The position numbers and the translations under genes are program-made. A stretch of 12,559 bases of DNA from the NCBI GenBank assembly GCA_003152255.1, contig PLZT01000545.1:1-12559 (forward strand), read 5' to 3'. Source of the DNA: Methylocystaceae bacterium. Its GTDB lineage: Bacteria; Pseudomonadota; Alphaproteobacteria; Rhizobiales; Beijerinckiaceae. The first letter of the stretch is position 1. Each line of letters begins with the position of its first letter. Shown one piece after another: positions 5,642-12,559 of the stretch. The notes beneath the pieces are model-generated. The model did no database searches. It was given only the letters and a program-made list of their open reading frames with translations, and was not told the DNA's origin.

Positions 5642-6480
5642 GATTCCGTATCCCCTTTGCAGACTTCCACCTCTACGAGGCGAACCGTTCCACGGAAGGG
5701 CTCGCCGTAGCCTTGTCGCTCCTCCGGGCTAACGGGCGGAAATTTCGGCCTCGCCGTGCGGCCTATTTCCACGATGACCCCCGTTTAGGCGATTTTTCCT
5801 CGCACGCCGCTCGCATCAACCAGGAGCGTTGCCGGCCAAGCGCTTGGCCGCGCTACGTCCTTCCTCCGTTACCCTCAGGAAGATTCTCGGCGGAGGGCCC
5901 CGGTTCAGTTGCAAGATCCTCGAATTTGCCGCCTTTGACAAGGCCATGCGGTCTTGGAGAGGGCCGCCGAAGCGCAGGAGGGGGCGGACGACCGACTGAA
6001 GCCGCCGTTGTGACAAGCGAAATAGCCAAATTGCCAGTCATCTGGACGCACTTCTCGCGTGGTTTGGCCCGAACTCGTGACGCGCGAACGCCCTACGCCG
6101 TGGACGCCAAGGGCGGCGGTCGCAGCTACGCCATGATCCGGAAGATGTCGGGTTGAACGTCTGCAATGGGTCAATCGCGTCGCTTCGACAACCGCCGCGA
6201 AATGTCGGGTCAGCATAATAGCGGAAATGCACGTCCGCCATTTAGGGCTTTTATTCGCGAGGCAAGGCTTCGGGAGTCCGGTCAAAACCAGGAGACTCCA
6301 AGGACTCGCTCGACTGCGTTGAAGTGGCGCTTAAAACGATCGACGAGGCCGAGGCTCGACCCGACCGCCAGAGCGGCGAGCAGAAATCGAACGCCGCGCA
6401 GCGCAGGGCCGTCGTAATTCTGCCCAATTGTTTTCCACATGCTTAAGGGCGGTTTGTGAGCGCAACATATGGAGTATGCG
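5642..6480. other. Long region without a convincing gene
   Basis: Several overlapping open frames of 60-150 codons exist on both strands here, as expected for GC-rich DNA, but none shows a recognisable domain, a good ribosome binding site and sensible composition together. Contents I can support are a perfect 16-bp palindrome GGCCAAGCGCTTGGCC at 5834-5849 and repeat copy B at 6168-6217. A plus-strand frame ending at 6443 reads as plausible protein (LDCVEVALKTIDEAEARPDR at 6313-6372) but has no start codon and may be a gene remnant. Confidence 0.5.
6168..6217 (+). repeat. Dispersed 50-bp repeat, copy B
   Basis: Matches copy A over all 50 bases with three substitutions. Just upstream GAACGTCTGC (6155-6164) also occurs at 3161-3170, hinting that the repeated unit is longer or composite. 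Confidence 0.75.
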
Positions 6481-7014
6481 ATGAATTCGCTCGACATCGA
6501 CCTGCTCGACGGCGGAGTTATCCACAGAAACGACCTCGATGCTGAGCCGACAGCCCTCGACTGTCGTCCATCGGAACCGCCTCAGCCAAGCGACAGCGCC
6601 ACTGTTGCGTTGGAGATGGTATCGGAAGCCGCCGCAGCTATTCGATGCCTCGAGGAGCAATCCGCGGAAGCGGTTAGGCGCGCTAAAGAGCTGGCCAGTT
6701 CAATCGTCAAACAATTGGAAAGCACGGAGGCGAGAGCCGAACTTGCCGAAGTTGCACAACAACAGTCTGAAGTGGAGGTGCGGGAGTTGTCTGCCGCGCT
6801 GGCAAGGACTCAGGCCGATCTCGATATCGCTCGGCGACAGCTCGCGGACAAAGACGAACGATTGGCCGCGGTCGAAGAACGCGTTCGCTTGACCGAAGCA
6901 GAAGCAACAGAAGCTCAACAGCGGGCGATGGAAGCGAATGCCGCAATCGAAAAAATTGTAGCGGCGATCCGATCGCAACTTCCCAGCCGCGAAGATTTGT
7001 CCGCACGAGTCTAA
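6481..7014 (+). CDS. Coiled-coil hypothetical protein
   Basis: I choose ATG 6481 because GGAG lies six bases upstream (6471-6474); an in-frame ATG at 6469 overlaps that site. The product has 177 residues. A short acidic N-terminal part (MNSLDIDLLDGG, then a Pro/Ser-rich stretch to about residue 40) is followed by an almost continuous Ala/Glu/Arg/Gln-rich heptad region from about 48 to 160 (for example EEQSAEAVRRAKELASSIVK) and a short tail ending in Val. There is no signal peptide or membrane segment, so it is probably a cytoplasmic structural or scaffold protein. I recall similar short coiled-coil proteins in Bradyrhizobium-like genomes but no function. Repeat copy C begins 80 bases after the stop. 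Confidence 0.75.
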   Translation: MNSLDIDLLDGGVIHRNDLDAEPTALDCRPSEPPQPSDSATVALEMVSEAAAAIRCLEEQSAEAVRRAKELASSIVKQLESTEARAELAEVAQQQSEVEVRELSAALARTQADLDIARRQLADKDERLAAVEERVRLTEAEATEAQQRAMEANAAIEKIVAAIRSQLPSREDLSARV

Positions 7015-7094
7015 AGCTCCCAGGAGTTCCGACAACGCTCGCTTCACCGACGGTCGCTCCTCTACCTTCGGCTTTGCCGCCGAACGGCAGTGAT

Positions 7095-7137
7095 GGGTCA
7101 ATCTCGTCGCTTCGATAACCCCGCGAAATGTCGGGTC
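7095..7137 (+). repeat. Dispersed repeat, copy C (shorter)
   Basis: Matches copies A and B from GGGTCAATCTCGTCGCTTCG to GGGTC with one base missing from the C-run and a T for C (GATAACC against GACAACC), then diverges. It lies between two convergent genes. Confidence 0.65.
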
Positions 7138-7188
7138 CGCGAGGCTAGGGATCCGACGATGTGTCGTTTTGATCCCTCTCGCAGGCGA

Positions 7189-7614
7189 TCACGCCGCCTT
7201 CTTCTTCGGCGCTGGACGAGTGGTCTTCGCCTGCTCCAGCATTGGGTCCAGTTCGCCGGCCCGGACAGCCCCGATCAAAGTGTCGATGATCCCGGGGAGT
7301 TTCTCCATTGTCCCGGCGACGACCCCCGCCTTGCCCTTCTCGAACTCCAGCGGCTTCCATCCGATCCGAACGAAGAAGACGAGCTGCCCCTTGTCGTCGG
7401 TCCGCCACCACGGGCGAACCGGCAGCTTCTTTTCAATCAGCACCCGGTCGCCGTCCTGCTTCTTCCACCTCTGGACGACCCGGACGTGGGCGGGATCCTT
7501 CAGCAGCGACTTTTGATCCTCCAACCGTTCGATAAGCCTTGATCGGCGGAGTTCGACGGGCGAGTGTTCCGCCTTCGGCAGGGCGGTCAGCGTGAGCGAC
7601 TTGAGAGCGGACAT
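7189..7614 (-). CDS. DUF6641-like hypothetical protein
   Basis: The 141-residue product begins MSALKSLTLTALPKAEHSPV and contains ELRRSRLIERLEDQKSLL, VRVVQRWKK, a tryptophan-rich VRPWWRTDDKGQLVFFVRIG, KPLEFEKGKAGV and a C-terminal IDTLIGAVRAGELDPMLEQA before a Lys-rich tail. This order matches my memory of the DUF6641 family, found in Hyphomicrobiales plasmids and islands, function unknown. ATG 7614 is preceded by AAGGAGA seven bases away (7622-7628). There is no signal peptide or membrane segment. The gene is the last one before the tRNA scar and points into the island. Family name is moderately sure; that the gene is real is well supported. Confidence 0.78.
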   Translation of the reverse strand: MSALKSLTLTALPKAEHSPVELRRSRLIERLEDQKSLLKDPAHVRVVQRWKKQDGDRVLIEKKLPVRPWWRTDDKGQLVFFVRIGWKPLEFEKGKAGVVAGTMEKLPGIIDTLIGAVRAGELDPMLEQAKTTRPAPKKKAA

Positions 7615-7812
7615 GATGGGTTCTCCTTGTTGGTCCCATCTCGAATCTAATCCGCCGGCGAGATTTGTACACAGTCGATGTGTTAGTTATGCCGTTGTTT
7701 TTGCGTTGGAAAATAGCCTAATGCCAAGCTTAAGTTGTGTTACAAGGTTATTACATCCCTCTTGCCATTGTCTAACTAGCTGATAACAAACGATAAACGG
7801 TTGGTCTTTTTA

Positions 7813-7857
7813 TTGGTAAGGGAGAGGTCGTGGGTTCAATCCCCCCTCGCAGCACCA
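7813..7857 (+). other. 3' half of tRNA-Thr(GGT): right attachment site
   Basis: From 7813 the sequence follows canonical tRNA numbering: anticodon loop TTGGTAA (positions 32-38, anticodon GGT), anticodon stem 3' strand GGGAG, variable loop AGGTC, T stem GTGGG, T loop TTCAATC, T stem CCCCC, acceptor 3' strand TCGCAGC, discriminator A and CCA (7855-7857). The T stem has one T/C mismatch. Nothing before 7813 matches the missing 5' half: the anticodon stem partner CTCCC is absent. It is therefore not a functional tRNA but the copy of a tRNA 3' end left by integration with crossover at the anticodon loop. An intact tRNA-Thr(GGT) with the same 3' half is predicted at the island's other end. Confidence 0.8.
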
Positions 7858-8278
7858 TTTTATCTATGCGATTCAAAATATTGTGGCGAAGCCGGTCTCC
7901 TCGCGGCCTTTGCTCCTAATTGCAAAAACGGAGGAGGTTCCTCGCCCTCCCGCCTCCGTCAAAAAACCATCCGCCAAAACCATGCCGAAGCGCCGAGCCT
8001 CGGGAAGCACTCGCCGGGCGGGGGAAGATTCGAGCGACGCGACGACGATGGCAGGGTCCGATTTTTTGGCGACGGGCGGTTTCCAAACGCCTCCTAACGA
8101 TCCCGTCCGAATCCAACCTCCACCGGCGCCCGTCGTCGACTCGTCGCGCTCGGCGTTTCCGATGCCGTTCGGCCGTCGCGCGGCGTGGTGGCCTTCTTCC
8201 CATGCAAGCGCTCGCGCGCGCCTCCGCCGATCCCTATATTGTCGTAAAGAACCACTCCCTCCCGAAAATGAGGATCTC
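7858..8278. other. Non-coding leader region of pepN
   Basis: The pepN frame is open back to an ATG at 7883, but the extension has low-complexity, Arg/Pro/Ser-rich content unlike the family's N-terminus, so I treat it as non-coding. It should hold the pepN promoter; I see no clear -35/-10 pair. Because the tRNA scar ends at 7857, the original promoter context is probably intact. Confidence 0.5.
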
Positions 8279-10927
8279 ATGCGCAATTCACCGCCCCAGG
8301 CTGTTCGACTCCGCGACTACATGCCGCCGGACTTCTTGATCGACAGCGTGGCGTTGGACATATCGCTGCATAAGACGCAAACGCGCGTGCGCGCTAAGCT
8401 GGTGCTGCGCCGCAACCCCAAGGGCCGGCCCGACGCGCCGCTGACGCTCGACGGCGACGGGCTGACGCCACGCCGCGTAGCGCTCGACGGGCGCGAACTC
8501 GCGCCGCAAGACTACGAGGCTACGCCCGAAAGCCTGACGCTGCGCGCGGTCCCGCCGGCGCCTTTCGCGCTTGAGATCGAGACGCTGATCGATCCCACCG
8601 CCAATACGCAACTCTCGGGGCTCTATCGCTCGGGCTCGGCCTATTGCACGCAGTGCGAGGCGGAAGGCTTTCGCCGCATAACCTATTTTCTCGACCGCCC
8701 CGACGTGCTCAGCGTCTATACGACCCGCATCGAAGCCGACCGGAGCGAAGCGCCCGTGCTGCTCGGCAACGGCAATCCAATCGAGGCCGGCGAGTTGGCG
8801 GACGGCCGGCATTTCGCGGTCTGGCATGACCCCTTCCCCAAGCCGTCCTATCTCTTCGCCCTGGTCGGCGGCGATCTCGGCCATATCGAGCGCCGCTTCG
8901 CCACCGGCTCCGGGCGCGAGGTGAAGCTCGCCATCCATGTCGAACACGGCAAGGAGCCGCGCGCCGATTACGCCATGGACGCGCTGGAGCGCGCGATGCG
9001 CTGGGACGAGGAGACCTTTGGGCGCGAATATGATCTCGACGTGTTCAACATCGTCGCCGTGTCGGATTTCAACATGGGCGCGATGGAGAACAAGGGCCTC
9101 AACATTTTCAACGACAAATATGTGCTGGCCTCGCCGCAGACGGCGACCGACGGCGATTACGCCGGCATAGAGGCGGTGATCGCCCATGAATATTTCCACA
9201 ATTGGACCGGCAACCGCATCACCTGCCGCGACTGGTTTCAGCTCTGCCTCAAGGAAGGGCTGACGGTGTTTCGCGATCAGGAGTTTTCGAGCGACCAGCG
9301 CTCGCGCGCGGTCAAGCGCATTACCGACGTGCGCGTGCTGCGCCTCACTCAGTTTCCCGAGGACGCCGGGCCGCTCGCGCATCCCGTGCGCCCGCGGCTC
9401 TATCGCGAGATCAATAATTTTTATACGGCCACCGTCTACGAGAAAGGCGCCGAGATCGTCCGCATGCTGAAGACGCTGATCGGCGCCGACGCTTTTCGGC
9501 GCGGCATGGATATTTATTTCCAGCGCTTCGACGGAACGGCGGCGACGGTCGAGGATTTTCTGTCCTGTTTCGCCGAAAGCTCAGGCCGCGATCTGACTCA
9601 TTTCGCGCTGTGGTACGCGCAGGCGGGCACGCCCAGCATAAATGTCGCGACGGAATACGACGCGGGCGCCAAGACGCTGACGCTATCGCTGACGCAGCGG
9701 ACGCCGCCAACCCCGGGCCAGGACGAAAAACAGCCGCTGCTGATCCCTATCGCGCTGGCGCTGTTCGACGAAGCGGGCGAAAAGCTGCCGCTCGCCAGCG
9801 CCGACATGAGCGCGCAAGAGGCTTCGCGCGAGTTGGTGGAGTTTTCCGGCGCCGAGCGCAAGCTGCGCTTCACCGGTCTCGACACGCGCCCCACGCTGTC
9901 GCTGCTACGCGGCTTCTCCGCGCCGGCGCGTCTGGAGCCCGCGCAAGAGAGCGCGGAACTGGAGCGCCTGCTCGCCCATGACGACGATCCGTTCAACCGC
10001 TGGCAGGCGGCGCAGAGCCTCGCCCTGCGCTCGATCTTCGCCCGCGTCGCGGCCTTGCGCGCCGAGGCGGCCGCTCCGGACGACAGTTCCTTCGCGGCGG
10101 CCCTTCGACGTCTGCTCGCCAAGGGCGCCGACGATCCGGCCTTCACCGCGCTGGCGCTGACCTTGCCCGGCGAGACCGATCTCGCCCGCGAGATGGGCGA
10201 GAACGTCGATCCCGACATTCTCTTCAAGGCGCGCGCCGGGCTGCGTCGCGCGCTGGGCGAGGCGCTCAAACCCGCGCTCGAGCAATGCTATGCCTGGAGC
10301 GCCGACATCGGGCGTTATTCGCCGGACGCCGCCAGCGCCGGCCGGCGCGCGCTGCGCAACGCGTCGCTCGATTTGATCGCGGCCGGCGACGCGCCGCTCG
10401 GAACCAGCCTCGCGCAGGCGCAATTCGAGACGGCCGGCAATATGACCGACCGGCTGGCGGCGCTGTCGACGCTCGCGCTGATCGGCGGAGACGCGCGCGA
10501 AAAGGCCTTCGAGCGATTTTACCAGGACTTCGCCGGCGACGCGCTGGTGGTCGACAAATGGTTCTCGCTGCAAGCCTGCATCCCGGAGGAGGCGACGACG
10601 AAACGCGTCCTCGCGCTGATGACGCATCGCGATTTTTCGCTCGCCAATCCCAACCGCGCGCGCGCGCTGATCGGCGCCTTCGCGAGCGGCAATCCCACTC
10701 GTTTCCACGCTCCGGACGGTTCCGGCTATGACATATTGACCAATGTCGTGCTTGACCTGGACCCAAAGAACCCCCAGGTCGCCGCGCGGCTGTTGTCGTC
10801 GCTGCGCTCCTGGCGCACGCTGGAGCGTGGCCGCCGCGCGCTGGCGGAAGCCGCGCTGAAGCGCGTGCTGGCGGCGCCAAACTTGTCACGCGACGTGAAC
10901 GACATCGCGACTCGCGCGGTGGCGTAA
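8279..10927 (+). CDS. pepN: Aminopeptidase N (M1 family zinc metallopeptidase)
   Basis: Cytoplasmic exopeptidase that removes N-terminal residues from peptides. The 882-residue product is close to E. coli PepN (870). Motifs: substrate-binding GAMEN at 267-271, zinc site HEYFH (303-307) with third ligand E326 exactly 19 residues after H307, and the transition-state tyrosine Y387 in ATVYEKGAEIVRM. All are offset by six from E. coli numbering, so the domain order (N-terminal beta saddle, thermolysin-like catalytic domain, small beta domain and helical C-terminal domain from about 550) is intact. I choose ATG 8279, with GAGGA four bases upstream, because MRNSPPQAVRLRDYMPPDFL begins where family members begin. 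Codon use is strongly GC-ending, unlike most island genes. It is the first core gene after the tRNA scar. Confidence 0.96.
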   Translation: MRNSPPQAVRLRDYMPPDFLIDSVALDISLHKTQTRVRAKLVLRRNPKGRPDAPLTLDGDGLTPRRVALDGRELAPQDYEATPESLTLRAVPPAPFALEIETLIDPTANTQLSGLYRSGSAYCTQCEAEGFRRITYFLDRPDVLSVYTTRIEADRSEAPVLLGNGNPIEAGELADGRHFAVWHDPFPKPSYLFALVGGDLGHIERRFATGSGREVKLAIHVEHGKEPRADYAMDALERAMRWDEETFGREYDLDVFNIVAVSDFNMGAMENKGLNIFNDKYVLASPQTATDGDYAGIEAVIAHEYFHNWTGNRITCRDWFQLCLKEGLTVFRDQEFSSDQRSRAVKRITDVRVLRLTQFPEDAGPLAHPVRPRLYREINNFYTATVYEKGAEIVRMLKTLIGADAFRRGMDIYFQRFDGTAATVEDFLSCFAESSGRDLTHFALWYAQAGTPSINVATEYDAGAKTLTLSLTQRTPPTPGQDEKQPLLIPIALALFDEAGEKLPLASADMSAQEASRELVEFSGAERKLRFTGLDTRPTLSLLRGFSAPARLEPAQESAELERLLAHDDDPFNRWQAAQSLALRSIFARVAALRAEAAAPDDSSFAAALRRLLAKGADDPAFTALALTLPGETDLAREMGENVDPDILFKARAGLRRALGEALKPALEQCYAWSADIGRYSPDAASAGRRALRNASLDLIAAGDAPLGTSLAQAQFETAGNMTDRLAALSTLALIGGDAREKAFERFYQDFAGDALVVDKWFSLQACIPEEATTKRVLALMTHRDFSLANPNRARALIGAFASGNPTRFHAPDGSGYDILTNVVLDLDPKNPQVAARLLSSLRSWRTLERGRRALAEAALKRVLAAPNLSRDVNDIATRAVA

Positions 10928-10942
10928 AGCGGCGCTCCATTC

Positions 10943-11017
10943 TCCCACTCGCCAGCCGGGTGTCGCCGATTCGCGCGTTCAACGCGGAGTTCGGCTACAG
11001 CCGACTTTGGAGTGGGA
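10943..11017 (+). terminator. Nested inverted repeats after pepN
   Basis: TCCCACTC (10943-10950) pairs with GAGTGGGA (11010-11017), enclosing GCCGA (10965-10969) with TCGGC (10991-10995) and an inner CGCG-TTCAA-CGCG hairpin (10974-10986). The fold begins 16 bases after the pepN stop and is followed by AAA, not T. It may stop or protect pepN mRNA, or be a small structured RNA. Confidence 0.35.
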
Positions 11018-11128
11018 AAAGCGATTTGCGCGCTTTCGATTCCGTTTCGACTCCGCGGCGTCTCGGCGAGCGCCGTCGCGACAAAATTTTCCCGCGCGCT
11101 AACCGATTCATCTCAAAAGAGAACACAA

Positions 11129-11144
11129 TTAACTGAAAATTAAC
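11129..11144 (+). promoter_or_regulatory. Perfect CtrA binding site
   Basis: TTAA, seven bases (CTGAAAA), then TTAAC matches the full CtrA consensus TTAA-N7-TTAAC. CtrA is the cell-cycle master regulator of alphaproteobacteria. The box sits in an AT-rich pocket 120 bases before the sensor kinase start, an appropriate place to control it. Several GANTC sites, the target of the CcrM methylase and GcrA, surround it. Binding is inferred. Confidence 0.6.
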
Positions 11145-11263
11145 CACCAAAATTAGTCGCCAAACATCTGGACAAACACGCCTAAGCGGATTCAGATGGC
11201 TGCGAATCGAGAAGTGTTTCTCGACTGCGTTCCCCAGTTCGCCAGAAATTGAAGAGGTCATGG

Positions 11264-12559
11264 ATGGCGCGCTTGCACGCAGCCAAAGGGACGACGTGCC
11301 CCGACACGGTGTGGGGCGCCTACAGTCTCCAGGCTAACGGCGACAAGGGTCCCCAGTCCGACGGCCAATGGCTAAAGCCTCTCGCCGTCGTCGCCGGCCT
11401 GCTCTTCGTGGCCTGTCTGGTCGAGTTCGTTTTCACGCTGACCACCACGATGCACGAGCAATTGCTCGTCAACGCTTCCAGCGATCTCGAATTTTATTCG
11501 ACCGCGATCTGGCGCGAGTTGCGCGACGCGATCAATTCCGGGAAAGACGCGAACGCGTTGATCGAACCACTCGCGCGCATCGCGCCGGATCAAACGACGG
11601 CGCGCGGCAGACGCATTCTCATCACCGATCCTTCCGGCGTCGTCGCGGTCTCGTGGCCGCGTTTGTCCACGACGAACATGAAGCTGAGCGAAATATTCGG
11701 AGAGGATGGCGCCGCCGTCGACAACGCCGGCAGGCTTGGCGCCCGGCGCATCGTCCTCCGGGACGGCGCGCCGGCGCTCGAGGTGACGCGCAAATTGCCC
11801 GGCCCATTCGGACAACTCACGATAATTCATCCACTCGACTCGGTGCTGATCGAATGGCGCGCCATCGCCCAACGCTTTGCTCTTCAGTTCGCGGCGACAA
11901 CGGCGATGCTCCTGGCCATTCTCGCCGCCTATGCGCGGCAGGCGCGCAGACGACGCGCCGCCGAGGAAGTGAGCGTCCAAATTCGCCGCCGGCTGGAGAC
12001 GGCGCTGTCTAACGGCCGCTGCGGCCTTTGGGACTGGGACATAGCGCAGGGCCGAATCTATTGGTCCGACTCGATGCATGAAATACTTGGACGCAAAGCG
12101 GAGCGTCGCTGTCTTCCGATCGGCGAACTCGACGCCATGCTGCATCCCGGCGACGGCGATCTCGCGCATATCGCGGCGATGGTGCTCGCCTCGAAGACGA
12201 AAACCGTCGATCACGAGTTTCGGATCAAGAACGCCGCCGGCGAGTGGATTTGGCTGCGCGCCCGAGCCGAACTCGTCCAAGACCCGCGCCAACCGGGCGC
12301 GCATCTCGTCGGCATCGCCGTCGACATTTCCGACCAGAAGGCGCTCGCGGAACAGACCGCCACCGCCAACATGCGCCTGCGCGAGGCGATCGACGCGATC
12401 TCCGAGGCTTTCGTGCTGTGGGATTCGAGCAACAGGCTTGTCACCTGCAATTCGAAATTCCTCGAACTGAACGACCTGTCCAGCGATGTCGCGACTCCAG
12501 GCGCCAGCTACCGGAACGTCATGAACTTCGCGAGGGCGCCTCTCGTCGAGATCGAGCAG
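11264..12559 (+). CDS. Membrane PAS sensor histidine kinase, 3' end missing
   Basis: The frame is open from ATG 11264 to the window end, 432 residues so far. GAGG at 11254-11257 is six bases upstream; the overlapping ATG at 11260 is in another frame and soon stops. Two membrane segments at about 39-60 (PLAVVAGLLFVACLVEFVFT) and 206-224 bracket a periplasmic sensing domain of about 145 residues. A PAS domain with its PAC part follows (about 245-360; GLWDWDIAQGRIYWSDSMHE and HLVGIAVDISDQ), then a second PAS domain from about 371 (LREAIDAISEAFVLWDSSNR). The kinase core must lie beyond the window. This layout and the second PAS motif recall PleC/PdhS-type kinases of the DivK-CtrA cell-cycle network, consistent with the CtrA box upstream. 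Other PAS hybrid kinases are possible. Confidence 0.88.
   Translation, partial: MARLHAAKGTTCPDTVWGAYSLQANGDKGPQSDGQWLKPLAVVAGLLFVACLVEFVFTLTTTMHEQLLVNASSDLEFYSTAIWRELRDAINSGKDANALIEPLARIAPDQTTARGRRILITDPSGVVAVSWPRLSTTNMKLSEIFGEDGAAVDNAGRLGARRIVLRDGAPALEVTRKLPGPFGQLTIIHPLDSVLIEWRAIAQRFALQFAATTAMLLAILAAYARQARRRRAAEEVSVQIRRRLETALSNGRCGLWDWDIAQGRIYWSDSMHEILGRKAERRCLPIGELDAMLHPGDGDLAHIAAMVLASKTKTVDHEFRIKNAAGEWIWLRARAELVQDPRQPGAHLVGIAVDISDQKALAEQTATANMRLREAIDAISEAFVLWDSSNRLVTCNSKFLELNDLSSDVATPGASYRNVMNFARAPLVEIEQ

Larger units (their letters stand above)
1..7857. mobile_element. Right part of a tRNA-associated genomic island
   Basis: I read this stretch as an integrated element whose right end is the orphan tRNA-Thr 3' half ending at 7857. 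Seen: a tyrosine recombinase, a P63C-domain gene of phage type, a PIN-like gene, an AT-rich methyltransferase, a decayed gene, dispersed repeats and long gene-poor gaps, against a compact GC-rich core region to the right. Known: tyrosine-recombinase elements integrate into tRNA 3' ends and leave a duplicated 3' part at the far side. Inferred: the intact tRNA and the left boundary lie outside the window. The recombinase is about 6.3 kb from this end, so it may belong to a second, nested element rather than to the one that made the scar. Confidence 0.55.
10928..11263. other. Intergenic region between pepN and the sensor kinase
   Basis: These 336 bases hold the nested repeats after pepN, a second hairpin AAAGCG/CGCTTT (11018-11036), a tandem 11-bp pair TTTCGATTCCG/TTTCGACTCCG (11034-11055), an AT-rich segment with a CtrA box (11129-11144), six GANTC sites (starting at 10968, 11038, 11049, 11105, 11189 and 11204) and a small hairpin CGAGAA-GTGT-TTCTCG (11208-11223). 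No gene is visible. Confidence 0.6.

Noticed and set aside
5713..6156. 147-codon plus-strand frame in the empty region
   Set aside because: No domain, Arg/Pro/Gly-rich composition typical of random GC-rich DNA, and no ribosome binding site.
6282..6497. 71-codon minus-strand frame containing a hydrophobic segment
   Set aside because: No good start signal, overlaps the ribosome binding site and start of the coiled-coil gene, and a competing frame on the other strand looks equally plausible.
7638..7664. ATCTCG facing CGAGAT upstream of the DUF6641-like gene
   Set aside because: Only six-base arms 15 bases apart; expected by chance in a region of this size.
7883..8278. In-frame extension of pepN by 132 codons to an upstream ATG
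   Set aside because: Composition is Arg/Pro/Ser-rich and unlike an aminopeptidase N-terminus, family length fits the 8279 start, and GAGGA lies just before 8279.
8288..9382. 364-codon open frame on the minus strand inside pepN
   Set aside because: It lies wholly within the well-supported pepN gene and is a shadow frame produced by high GC at third codon positions.
9905..10708. 267-codon minus-strand frame inside the pepN 3' half
   Set aside because: Shadow of pepN, with Arg/Ala-rich low-information sequence.
11372..12304. 310-codon minus-strand frame opposite the sensor kinase
   Set aside because: The plus strand encodes clear membrane segments and PAS motifs without interruption; the minus frame has no recognisable domain.
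1..12559. CRISPR array or rRNA
   Set aside because: No regularly spaced short repeats with unique spacers and no rRNA-like segments; the 50-bp repeats are over 900 bases apart.

Overview
The window looks like the right-hand end of an integrated genomic island joined to ordinary chromosome of an alphaproteobacterium, most likely of the Hyphomicrobiales. The evidence is a GC-rich core region with a Rhizobiales-style PAS sensor kinase, a perfect CtrA box in front of that kinase, and a DUF6641-like gene in the island. The genus cannot be fixed from the sequence.

Island side, about 1-7857. At the left edge an unrecognised gene runs leftward off the window (1-602, minus); it opens a divergent intergenic region facing a very small tyrosine recombinase (915-1505). 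A P63C-domain gene of phage/plasmid type follows (1780-2805), preceded by a cluster of CTAAGCAT motifs and a 16-bp inverted repeat. A gene-poor stretch (2806-3357) carries a 20-bp perfect palindrome, a 26-codon ORF with a good ribosome binding site, a 66-nt three-part hairpin and what may be an insertion-sequence end. A 334-residue protein with PIN-nuclease-like acidic motifs comes next (3358-4362), then a decayed small zinc-ribbon-like gene (minus), an AT-rich SAM-dependent methyltransferase (4949-5641, minus), a long empty region, a coiled-coil protein (6481-7014) and a DUF6641-like protein (7189-7614, minus). A 50-bp repeat occurs three times between 4581 and 7137.

Boundary. Positions 7813-7857 are exactly the 3' half of a tRNA-Thr with anticodon GGT, starting at the anticodon loop and ending in CCA, with no 5' half. 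This is the expected scar of an element integrated at a tRNA gene and marks the island's right attachment site. The intact tRNA should lie left of the window.

Core side, 7858-12559. An M1 aminopeptidase N gene with all zinc and catalytic motifs intact (8279-10927) is followed by a 336-bp regulatory intergenic region with a perfect CtrA box and several GANTC sites. After it comes the start of a membrane-bound PAS sensor histidine kinase of PleC/PdhS type, cut by the window end (11264-12559).

The island genes do not form an obvious single pathway. The recognisable logic is recombination (recombinase plus tRNA scar), phage-type regulation (P63C and operator-like repeats) and cargo (PIN-like protein, methyltransferase, small hypothetical proteins).
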